Below, piece by piece: positions 1-5,518 of a stretch of DNA of 6,534 nt. The translations under genes were made by a program, and so were the position numbers. The notes beneath the pieces are model-generated. The model saw nothing but the letters and a program-made list of their open reading frames with translations, did no database searches and was not told the DNA's origin. Where the stretch lies: positions 1-6,534 of the forward strand of contig JAISQV010000058.1 of the NCBI GenBank assembly GCA_031273985.1, given 5' to 3'. Numbering within the stretch: position 1 is the first letter of the stretch; every line of letters starts with the position of its first letter. The DNA comes from Spirochaetaceae bacterium (lineage in GTDB: Bacteria; Spirochaetota; Spirochaetia; Treponematales; Breznakiellaceae).

Positions 1-60
<60 letters not shown>

Positions 61-64
61 GGTT

Positions 65-283
65 TTGCACGAAGAAAACTTCGCAAGGCCGGTAAGACGA
101 GAGCCCGCTTTGTACGGTAAACGCGTGGCGCAAGACACTACCCTCCTTCTGGTGAAGGATAATGCCGGAGGGCGGATAAAAAGTCAAGGGGGCATTGCGC
201 CCAAGGTCCCGGCGGCATGGGGGCCCATCAACAACTGGCTGGCTGACGAGATTTACACCTACGGAGAGGCGATTTACAGGTAG
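65..283 (+). CDS. unrecognised open frame, probably 3' part of a truncated gene
   Basis: I do not recognise this protein. A frame opening with TTG at 65 runs 72 residues to a TAG ending at 283. The same frame is open leftward through the C block, where it would read as polyproline, so the TTG need not be the true start. No convincing ribosome binding site precedes it. The N-terminal half is basic, and the C-terminal half has an aromatic-rich end (PAAWGPINNWLADEIYTYGE, then AIYR). I see no signal peptide, membrane segment or catalytic motif. A 10-bp hairpin follows 5 bases after the stop, which is where a gene end would be expected. It most likely represents the C-terminus of a gene lost at the contig edge, but it could be chance. 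Confidence 0.3.
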   Translation: MHEENFARPVRREPALYGKRVAQDTTLLLVKDNAGGRIKSQGGIAPKVPAAWGPINNWLADEIYTYGEAIYR

Positions 284-288
284 CGCTG

Positions 289-311
289 CTGAAGCCGCTC
301 TGCGGCTTCAG
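289..311. terminator. strong hairpin between convergent reading frames
   Basis: A perfect 10-bp inverted repeat (CTGAAGCCGC at 289-298, GCGGCTTCAG at 302-311) encloses a 3-base TCT loop. It lies between the + strand frame ending at 283 and the minus-strand antitoxin ending at 332, a natural place for a shared terminator. Neither side has a T tract, so it does not meet the standard intrinsic-terminator pattern. It could instead be a repeat-type palindrome or an RNA 3'-end stabiliser. Confidence 0.4.
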
Positions 312-331
312 GCCCCGGCCCTCCTGCCTTC

Positions 332-622
332 CTATGTAGATTTTGGAACCAGTTTGATTTTGTAGCCGAGAGAATCCGCTACTTTTGCAACCGTCTCAAA
401 GGCAGGATGTCCATCCGCGGAAAGCGATTGATAGAGCGTAGTTCTGGAAACACCTGCCGCCCTGGCCGCTCTGGTCATGGCTTTACGCGCCCGGGCAATA
501 TCCGCCAGAGCGACCGGAAGGAATGTATAGTCTTTCTCTTCGAGCGTTACGGCAAGATATTCTTCAATGTCCTTTTCGGTTTTAAGGTAATCGGTAACCT
601 CGAATTTTTTTGTCTTAATCAT
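332..622 (-). CDS. HTH antitoxin of a type II toxin-antitoxin pair (COG3636-like)
   Basis: This 96-residue protein matches the layout of the small HTH antitoxins that follow HigB/RelE-like killer proteins (COG3636/TIGR02684 type). Such proteins bind and neutralise the toxin and repress their own operon. The N-terminal region carries the typical 'FEVTDYLKTEKDIEEYL' opening. A helix-turn-helix lies at about residues 50-69, around AGVSRTTLYQSLS. A 'HPAFETVAKVADSLGYKI' helix-strand tail closes the fold. The frame is intact. Its ATG at 622 directly abuts the toxin stop codon at 623-625, and an AGGGAG ribosome site lies inside the toxin's end, so translation is probably coupled to the toxin. The toxin-first order is the HigBA arrangement. 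The family assignment is from motif recall, not a database search. Confidence 0.87.
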   Translation of the reverse strand: MIKTKKFEVTDYLKTEKDIEEYLAVTLEEKDYTFLPVALADIARARKAMTRAARAAGVSRTTLYQSLSADGHPAFETVAKVADSLGYKIKLVPKST

Positions 623-912
623 CTAAAACTCCCTGGCCATATTTTGGGCCTTTTCAATGTCTTGTTTTTGCGTGGATTTATCGCCGCCGCAAAGCAGCAC
701 GATAATCCTGGACCCCTTGTTGATAAAGTACAACCTGAAACCAGAGCCGAAACGGATTTTAGCTTCAAAGAGACCATCCGCAAGCGACCGGATTTCACCG
801 AGCGAACCAAGGGACATGGTCCTGATACGTTTGACAATTACCTTCTGGGTCTTGCCATCCCGAATATTTCCAAGCCAATTGTCAATTCCCCGGTAGTTTC
901 AATGGTGTACAT
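623..912 (-). pseudogene. RelE/HigB-like addiction module toxin, frameshifted after codon 9
   Basis: Toxins of this family (TIGR02683/COG3657 type, RelE superfamily) act as mRNA-cutting growth inhibitors. The ATG at 912 begins MYTIETTGE, then the frame breaks and stops at once. Adding one T in the minus strand at the AATTG around 884-885 restores ...EFDNWLGNIRDGKTQKV and joins it to the downstream frame ending GSGFRLYF...IIVLLCGGDKSTQ...DIEKAQNMAREF. The restored gene is exactly 97 codons (96 residues), the family's usual length. As written, only a fragment from an internal ATG at 817 could be made (64 residues), lacking the N-terminal helices. This is either a genuine inactivating deletion or a single-base assembly error. 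I see no slippery heptamer that would suggest programmed frameshifting. Confidence 0.83.
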
Positions 913-918
913 AATTAT

Positions 919-947
919 ATTGTCTTGTATATAAGACGGATTGTCAA
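919..947 (-). promoter_or_regulatory. putative toxin-antitoxin promoter with internal palindromic operator
   Basis: On the minus strand a perfect TTGACA (942-947) is followed after 17 bases by GACAAT (919-924, 4 of 6 matches to the -10 consensus). Within this lies the inverted repeat GTCTT-ATATAC-AAGAC (922-937), a good candidate operator for self-repression by the HTH antitoxin. With this -10 box transcription would start at or next to the toxin ATG at 912, giving a leaderless message, which fits the absence of a ribosome site there. A better-looking TATAAT at 914-919 is 22 bases from the -35 box and touches the start codon, so I rank it lower. Confidence 0.45.
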
Positions 948-1091
948 AGGAAAATGGTTATGCCCTCTCCCGCGCAAGCGGGTTCTTGGTCCATATCCCG
1001 ATCCGGCCAAAAGCATAAACTATATACTTGTAGGTAACCGTTACCTTGAAGCAGTTTATGAAGTTTTCACTGCCGGTCCCGGCATGGGGTT

Positions 1092-1136
1092 AAAAAATAA
1101 ACCTGTAAGTCCCTACGGAATAAGGACTTACAGGTT
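1092..1136 (-). terminator. intrinsic terminator of the tRNA unit
   Basis: A perfect 13-bp stem is formed by 1124-1136 and 1100-1112 around an 11-base loop. In the minus-strand direction it is followed at once by TTTATTTTTT. It begins 2 bases beyond the 3' end of tRNA-Tyr, so it ends the Thr-Tyr tRNA transcript. Stem length, position and T tract make this one of the most secure features in the window. Confidence 0.92.
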
Positions 1137-1137
1137 C

Positions 1138-1219
1138 TGGGGAGACAAGGATTCGAACCTTGGAAGGCGGAGCCAACAGATTTACAGTCTGCCCCCTTTG
1201 ACCGCTCGGGAATCTCCCC
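1138..1219 (-). tRNA. tRNA-Tyr (anticodon GUA)
   Basis: The minus strand folds as an 82-base class II tRNA. The acceptor GGGGAGA (1219-1213) pairs with TCTCCCC, with discriminator A at 1138. The anticodon loop CTGTAAA has GTA at 1185-1183. A long variable arm (GGC-TCC-GCC) is present, and the T arm is CAAGG-TTCGAAT-CCTTG. The long variable arm with a GUA anticodon is diagnostic of bacterial tRNA-Tyr. The 3' CCA is not encoded, so it must be added by the CCA enzyme. It is the second gene of a two-tRNA transcript, with a 22-base spacer after tRNA-Thr and a terminator just downstream. Confidence 0.96.
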
Positions 1220-1241
1220 TGCTCTCTAACGCCCCTCGGCA

Positions 1242-1314
1242 AGCCATCTTTCGGAATCGAACCGAAGACCTCGAGATTACAAGTCACGTGCTCTGCCAAC
1301 TGAGCTAAGATGGC
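1242..1314 (-). tRNA. tRNA-Thr (anticodon UGU)
   Basis: The minus strand gives a 73-base cloverleaf. The acceptor GCCATCT (1314-1308) pairs with AGATGGC, with discriminator T at 1242. The D arm is GCTC-AGTTGGCA-GAGC, the anticodon loop CTTGTAA has TGT at 1281-1279, and the T arm is TTCGG-TTCGATT-CCGAA. CCA is not encoded. All stems are perfect except the anticodon stem (CGTGA against TCTCG), which has a T-T mismatch in the middle. UGU reads ACA and, by wobble, other Thr codons. It is the first gene of the Thr-Tyr unit. Confidence 0.95.
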
Positions 1315-1396
1315 GTCTCGACAATCCCCGCAACGTCACTCCGCAGGGCTGTCCGTCCACCAAGCCGCTTGCTCTGCGGACCGAAACATTCACCCC

Positions 1397-1426
1397 TTTT
1401 TAACACGAAGCGGCGCTGCTGGTCAA
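1397..1426 (-). promoter_or_regulatory. putative promoter of the tRNA-Thr/tRNA-Tyr unit
   Basis: On the minus strand TTGACC (1421-1426) is followed after 18 bases by TAAAAA (1397-1402). Transcription would start near 1390, giving a leader of about 75 bases before tRNA-Thr for RNase P to remove. That leader contains a 7-bp inverted repeat (1340-1346 with 1374-1380). The -10 match is only fair, so confidence is moderate. It is divergent from the promoter at 1452-1480. Confidence 0.42.
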
Positions 1427-1451
1427 GCGGGCTGCAGCGGGGGACGGCGGC

Positions 1452-1480
1452 TTGCAGGTCCCGGCCCCGGCCCCTATACT
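1452..1480 (+). promoter_or_regulatory. promoter of the mutase operon, almost abutting the start codon
   Basis: TTGCAG (1452-1457), a 17-base spacer and TATACT (1475-1480) form a good housekeeping promoter in an otherwise very GC-rich stretch. The expected transcription start is about 1487, only about 3 bases before the ATG at 1490. No Shine-Dalgarno sequence precedes that ATG. The mutase message would thus be leaderless or nearly so, while the two downstream genes keep ordinary ribosome sites. Confidence 0.62.
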
Positions 1481-1489
1481 GTAAAAACC

Positions 1490-3253
1490 ATGTCTGTGCA
1501 GCAAACCCTCGATACCATGATTCTCTCCGCGTCAGGCTGGCGGGGGGTCTTTGCCGCGGATGGGGACGAGGAGAGTTCCGGCGGCGACATTTCCGCTGAT
1601 CACGGCGTCATTGCGGCGGCGGCGGCGCGTGTTTTTGCCGCGTACCTTGCCGGGACCGGCGGCGGCAGGCCGTTGGTGCTCATCGGGAGGGACACCCGGC
1701 CCACGGGGGAGGCCATCGCGGGGCGCATGATCCGCGCCTTTATCGCCGCAGGCTGCGAGGTCCGCTTTGCGGGCGTTACCGCCGCTCCGGAAATCATGGC
1801 CCGGGCGCGGAACTTTTCCGGGGGCCGGAAGGGGGCGGGCTTCGTGTATATCTCGGCAAGCCACAACCCGCGGGGGCACAACGGTTTCAAATTCGGCCTC
1901 ACCGACGGAGGGGTGCTTCCCGGCCCGGAGGCGGCCAAACTGACCGCCCGGCTCAGGGAATTGCTTGCCCGGCCTGACGCGGCGGCGGAGGAAACGCCGG
2001 AGGCGGCGGCGGAATTTGCGCGGGTACTGGCCGGCGAAGCGGCGGAAAAGGAAGCCGCCCGGCAGGATTACTACGATTTTGCCCTGGAAACCGCCGGGGA
2101 TGAAAGCATAGCGGGGGCCGTCAGGGCGGGCTTGGCGGAAAGGCCCCTGGGCATAGCGGCGGACCTCAACGGCTCCGCCCGGACCCTCTCCATAGACCGG
2201 GCCTTTATCACGGGTTTCGGGGCCCGTTACAGCGCGATCAACGCGGAACCCGGCGTCATAGCCCACCGCATCGTCCCCGAAGGGGAGTCCCTGGAGCCCT
2301 GCCGGGAATTTCTTGAGGCCCGGCACGCCGGGGACCCTTCCTTCGTCCTGGGTTACGTGCCGGACTGTGACGGAGACCGGGGCAACCTGGTCATCTGGGA
2401 CGAGGGCCGGGCCCGGACGCTGGAAGCGCAGGAGGTTTTCGCCCTGGCCTGCGTCTCCGAGCTGGCCCACCTGGTCCGGACGGGGGAGGCCGAGGGCCGG
2501 AAGGTCGCCGTGGCGGTGAACGATCCCACATCCCTGCGCATAGACGCCATTGCCGGGGCCTTCGGGGCGAAGGTTTTCCGGGCCGAAGTGGGGGAGGCCA
2601 ATGTGGTAAGCCTCGCCCGGAAGCTCCGGGAGGAGGGTTATGTCGTGCGTATCCTGGGGGAAGGCTCCGCAGGGGGCAACATTACCCACCCGGCGGCGGT
2701 GCGGGACCCCCTTAACACGATCATGGCCATGATGAAGCTTCTCGCCATTCGGGGCGACCGGGGCTTCTTTGCCCTGTGGTGCGCCCGTTCCGGCCAGGAG
2801 GAAAGGTACCGCCCGGATTTTACCTTCTCCGGTATCATTGCCACGCTGCCCTCCTACATCAGCACCGGGGCCTACACGGAGGACGCGATTCTCCGGGTCA
2901 GAACTGCGGATCACGCCCTCCTCAAGGAGCGCTACCAGGGGGTCTTCCTCCGGGAATGGGAAACGCGGAAGGATTATCTGGCGGAGCGTTACGGCATCAC
3001 CGGCTGGGAGGCCGCCGCCTACCAGGGTATCCGGGAGACCAGGGGCATAAGCCGTTTCGGCGACGCGGGCCGGGGGGGGCTGCGTATTGTGTTTAGCAAG
3101 GGACGGGAGGAAACGGCCTGTATCTGGATGCGCGGTTCCGGTACGGAGCCGGTGTTCCGGGTCATGGCCGACGCCCCCGGCCCGGACCCCCGCCTGGAGC
3201 GGGACTTGATTCAATGGCAGCGCCGCATGGTTACGGAAGCAGACGGGAGTTAA
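1490..3253 (+). CDS. phosphoglucomutase/phosphomannomutase (alpha-D-phosphohexomutase family)
   Basis: This 587-residue cytoplasmic enzyme interconverts hexose-6-phosphates and hexose-1-phosphates, feeding glycolysis one way and sugar-nucleotide synthesis the other. All four family signatures are visible. The phosphoserine loop is SASHNP with S124 as the catalytic serine. The metal loop is DCDGDR (D292, D294, D296). The sugar-binding loop is GEGSAGGN at 390-397. The phosphate-binding RGSGTEP is at 548-554. The N-terminal ILSASGWR (11-18) is typical of the long spirochaete-type members. The frame is open further upstream to 1310 but would run through tRNA-Thr and the promoter, so I chose ATG 1490, just after the promoter. 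An ATG at 1517 (M10) is the alternative. An Ala/Glu-rich, GCG-repeat segment around residues 160-190 looks like a loop insertion. Glucose versus mannose preference cannot be read from the sequence. Confidence 0.93.
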   Translation: MSVQQTLDTMILSASGWRGVFAADGDEESSGGDISADHGVIAAAAARVFAAYLAGTGGGRPLVLIGRDTRPTGEAIAGRMIRAFIAAGCEVRFAGVTAAPEIMARARNFSGGRKGAGFVYISASHNPRGHNGFKFGLTDGGVLPGPEAAKLTARLRELLARPDAAAEETPEAAAEFARVLAGEAAEKEAARQDYYDFALETAGDESIAGAVRAGLAERPLGIAADLNGSARTLSIDRAFITGFGARYSAINAEPGVIAHRIVPEGESLEPCREFLEARHAGDPSFVLGYVPDCDGDRGNLVIWDEGRARTLEAQEVFALACVSELAHLVRTGEAEGRKVAVAVNDPTSLRIDAIAGAFGAKVFRAEVGEANVVSLARKLREEGYVVRILGEGSAGGNITHPAAVRDPLNTIMAMMKLLAIRGDRGFFALWCARSGQEERYRPDFTFSGIIATLPSYISTGAYTEDAILRVRTADHALLKERYQGVFLREWETRKDYLAERYGITGWEAAAYQGIRETRGISRFGDAGRGGLRIVFSKGREETACIWMRGSGTEPVFRVMADAPGPDPRLERDLIQWQRRMVTEADGS

Positions 3254-3259
3254 ACTACT

Positions 3260-3670
3260 ATGGGAATACGGGGCGAAGTTTTTTCGACAAGGGTGATCCT
3301 GCAAAACAGGACCTACTTCTTCAATGTCAAGGAAAACCGGCTGGGGGATCTCTACCTCAATATTGTGGAAAGCAAGAACAAGGAAACCGGCGGCTTTGAG
3401 CGTCAGTCGGTGATTCTCTTTGCGGAGGACCTGCAGGAATTCCTCAAGGGTTTCGATGAATCCCTGCGGGTGCTGGAAAAGGCCGTGCGGGAACAGCGCC
3501 GCGACACAAAGCCCCGCCGGAGCAGCCGCGAGGAGACGGGCGACAAGCCCCGGAGCGGGCCCAAATCCTACGGGCGGAAGCCGGAAAAGGCCGCCCCCCG
3601 GGAAGAGGCCCCCGGAAGGAAGCGCCTCGTGGTCAAAGCTGGGCGGGAGAGGCCGGGGGGCAGGGATTGA
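3260..3670 (+). CDS. PUR-domain DNA/RNA-binding protein (DUF3276, BpuR-like)
   Basis: This 136-residue protein has a compact PUR-alpha-type domain at about residues 1-80. It opens GIRGEVFSTRVILQNRTYFF, continues through NVKENRLGDLYLNIVESK and ends with a helix around FAEDLQEFLKGFDESLRVLEK. A strongly basic, low-complexity tail (about 81-136) rich in Arg, Lys, Gly and Pro ends with an RKRLVVK motif. Family members bind single- or double-stranded nucleic acid. The Borrelia homologue BpuR is a known DNA- and RNA-binding regulator. A GGGAG ribosome site at 3245-3249 lies 10 bases before the ATG. Only 6 bases separate it from the mutase stop and 3 from the next gene, so it is the middle gene of a three-gene operon. 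The target nucleic acid is unknown. The tail probably adds non-specific binding (inference). Confidence 0.86.
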   Translation: MGIRGEVFSTRVILQNRTYFFNVKENRLGDLYLNIVESKNKETGGFERQSVILFAEDLQEFLKGFDESLRVLEKAVREQRRDTKPRRSSREETGDKPRSGPKSYGRKPEKAAPREEAPGRKRLVVKAGRERPGGRD

Positions 3671-3673
3671 TCC

Positions 3674-5518
3674 ATGCGCGGCCACGGAGATATACCGGCG
3701 GTTAAACCGCGCCGCAGAGCTGTCGCGGCGGCGCTCTTGCTGCTTGCCGGTATGGCGGGGACTGCGGCGGCGCAGACCGGGAACCGGCAGCGAATCCTTC
3801 CCCTGGACAGCGAATTCTACGCGGCCCTGCGGAGCCTCTACATCTCCCGGGGCCTGGCCCTCCCCTCTACCACGGGCCCCCAGAGCGAAGCGGAACTGTC
3901 CCTGGCCCTGGACCGGCTGGACACGGCGGCCCTCAGCCCCGGAGAAACGGAACTATACGATCACCTGGCCTCGGCACTGGGACCCCGCCCTCTTTTCACG
4001 GGCCGCGTAACCCCCGCCCTGGAAGCCCAGGCCCACACCAACGGGGAGGACTTTTCCCTGTCCCATCAATTCTACCGGCCCATAAACACCATGCGCCCCT
4101 TTCTGGGCCTCAGCGCGGAGATGTTTCTGACAGATAATGCCTACATCTACTTTGAGTGGCCCGTAACCGGCCGGATGTACTACGCTGACAAGGGCACGGC
4201 GGGCAGCCATCCCCCCTCGCCGGGGGCCGGGGAAAGCTTCTTCAGCGCCAACATCCCCTTTCTGGCCGGGGAAAATGACTTTGATTCGGACACCCCCTAC
4301 CGGGCCTTTCTCGCCCTGGGCGGCGGCGGCTGGAATGTCGTTCTGGGCCGGGACCGCCTCTCCTGGGGGCCCGGCGAATCGGGCAACTTTGTCGTGGGCG
4401 ATCAGGTTCACTACCACAACAACCTGCGGGCCTCGTTCTTCAACGACAGCTTCAAGTACACCTACAACATTACCGGCTTTCCCTACCCCGGCGAATATTA
4501 CCTGGGCTGGAAAAATGGCGATTACGATCCCAGCGGAACCTGGAGCGGCACCCAGACCGGCGGCGCCGGAATCAAGGGCCTCAGCCTCTTCATCGCCCAC
4601 CGGGGTGAGATGCGGTTTCTCAAGCAGCGGCTTAACCTGGTGATCACCGAAACGATACGCTACCAATCCCGCAACGGAAACATCAGCCTTGAGGCATTCC
4701 TGCCGGTACTGCTGATGCACAACTTCTACCGTGACAATAATCAGAATTCCCTGCTCAGCCTGGAGGCGGATTACGCCCTCTTCCCCGGATTGAACCTCTA
4801 CGGACAGGTGGCGGTAGACGAATTCAATATCCCCTTCGCAGAGGGCAGCCCCTCGGCGGACGCGCCGGCAAATCCCCCGGCCATGGGCTATATGCTGGGG
4901 GCAAAGACCGCCTTCCCCCTGAGGGGCGGAATTTTCCAGGCCTCCTTAGAGGGGGCCTACACGACGCCCTACCTCTATCTGGACCGGGAGAGCGAGGGCT
5001 TCAACAGCAACAGCTTCGTAACGGCGGTCCGCTACCAAACCGGGGCGGGCTACTATTTCTTTGTGGAAGATTTTCTCGGCTACCGCTGGGGCGGGGACGC
5101 CCTGGTAGTGAATCTGCGCTCCTCCTTTACCCGGCTTGAGCGGTGGAAGGCCCAGTTTAATTTCCTGCTCATGTTCCACGGAACCCATGACAGGTGGACC
5201 AAATGGGAGCAGGTATACTCTGCGGGAAGCGGCAATTCGCCCAGAGACGCCTTTCTTACCAGCGCCCATCAACCCCGCAACTATGCGGACCCGGAGGCGG
5301 ACCGGCGCAACGCCGTCTCCGTTACCATCCTGCCCTCCGTATCGGGCTCCGTCGTGCTGTGGAAAAATTGCCGGGTTTACGGGGAGGCGGACTTTATAGC
5401 CCAGATAAACCACGGCAACCGGAGGGGCGCTTTTGCGGCGGATCTCCAGCTCAGCCTGGGTTTCAGCTACAGCTTCGATTTTTCAGTTCCAGCGGAAACT
5501 CATGCGCTGGATGGGTGA
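3674..5518 (+). CDS. exported outer-membrane beta-barrel protein, Wzi-like
   Basis: This 614-residue precursor has a classical signal peptide: basic KPRRR at 11-15, hydrophobic 16-30, and AAA/Q cleavage near 33/34. Residues about 40-105 are mostly helical (LDSEFYAALRSLYISRGLAL and following). The rest alternates aromatic and small residues as in a large outer-membrane barrel. GRDRLSWGPGESGNF at 225-239 resembles the Trp-Gly-Pro-Gly motif of Wzi capsule-attachment proteins, and the short N-terminal helical domain also fits that family. If so, it would anchor surface polysaccharide, in keeping with the mutase upstream. The evidence is motif-level only, and a general spirochaete outer-membrane protein is the alternative. 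AGGGA at 3662-3666, inside the end of the upstream gene, is the ribosome site. The natural barrel end SYSFDF is followed by 11 further residues encoded mostly in the overlap with rnhB. Confidence 0.78.
   Translation: MRGHGDIPAVKPRRRAVAAALLLLAGMAGTAAAQTGNRQRILPLDSEFYAALRSLYISRGLALPSTTGPQSEAELSLALDRLDTAALSPGETELYDHLASALGPRPLFTGRVTPALEAQAHTNGEDFSLSHQFYRPINTMRPFLGLSAEMFLTDNAYIYFEWPVTGRMYYADKGTAGSHPPSPGAGESFFSANIPFLAGENDFDSDTPYRAFLALGGGGWNVVLGRDRLSWGPGESGNFVVGDQVHYHNNLRASFFNDSFKYTYNITGFPYPGEYYLGWKNGDYDPSGTWSGTQTGGAGIKGLSLFIAHRGEMRFLKQRLNLVITETIRYQSRNGNISLEAFLPVLLMHNFYRDNNQNSLLSLEADYALFPGLNLYGQVAVDEFNIPFAEGSPSADAPANPPAMGYMLGAKTAFPLRGGIFQASLEGAYTTPYLYLDRESEGFNSNSFVTAVRYQTGAGYYFFVEDFLGYRWGGDALVVNLRSSFTRLERWKAQFNFLLMFHGTHDRWTKWEQVYSAGSGNSPRDAFLTSAHQPRNYADPEADRRNAVSVTILPSVSGSVVLWKNCRVYGEADFIAQINHGNRRGAFAADLQLSLGFSYSFDFSVPAETHALDG

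Noticed and set aside
407..934. A 175-codon + strand open frame across the toxin-antitoxin pair
   Set aside because: The minus-strand frames match known toxin and antitoxin families, abut properly and have a ribosome site. The + frame has no recognisable features.
969..1045. A CCCGC-GCAA-GCGGG hairpin (969-982) and a GGTAAC-C-GTTACC palindrome (1033-1045) in the 948-1091 gap
   Set aside because: Both are real inverted repeats, but they are short, have no proper T tract and have no gene logic. I could not tie them to a terminator, operator or small RNA.
925..1308. A + strand open frame covering the terminator and both tRNAs
   Set aside because: It reads through two clear tRNA genes on the other strand and has no protein-family features.
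320..1320. A tRNA-associated integrated element
   Set aside because: I looked for a repeat of a tRNA 3' end and for integrase or transposase coding and found neither in the window.
1310..1489. A 60-residue N-terminal extension of the mutase
   Set aside because: It would begin inside tRNA-Thr and cross the predicted promoter. Its composition is unlike the enzyme, and the family signature ILSASGWR begins soon after ATG 1490.
1614..1628. A GCG triplet run in the mutase gene as a possible phase-variable repeat
   Set aside because: Slippage in threes would not shift the frame, and the run is short. It fits alanine-rich coding in a GC-rich genome.
1532..3685. A 717-codon open frame on the minus strand opposite the mutase and PUR genes
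   Set aside because: It mirrors a strongly GC-rich coding region whose + strand has full catalytic motifs. The minus-strand protein is rich in Pro, Gly and Arg with no recognisable domain, as expected for an antisense shadow.
3953..4720. A 255-codon minus-strand frame opposite the barrel gene
   Set aside because: It is low in features and opposite a gene with a signal peptide and barrel pattern; a GC-driven shadow.
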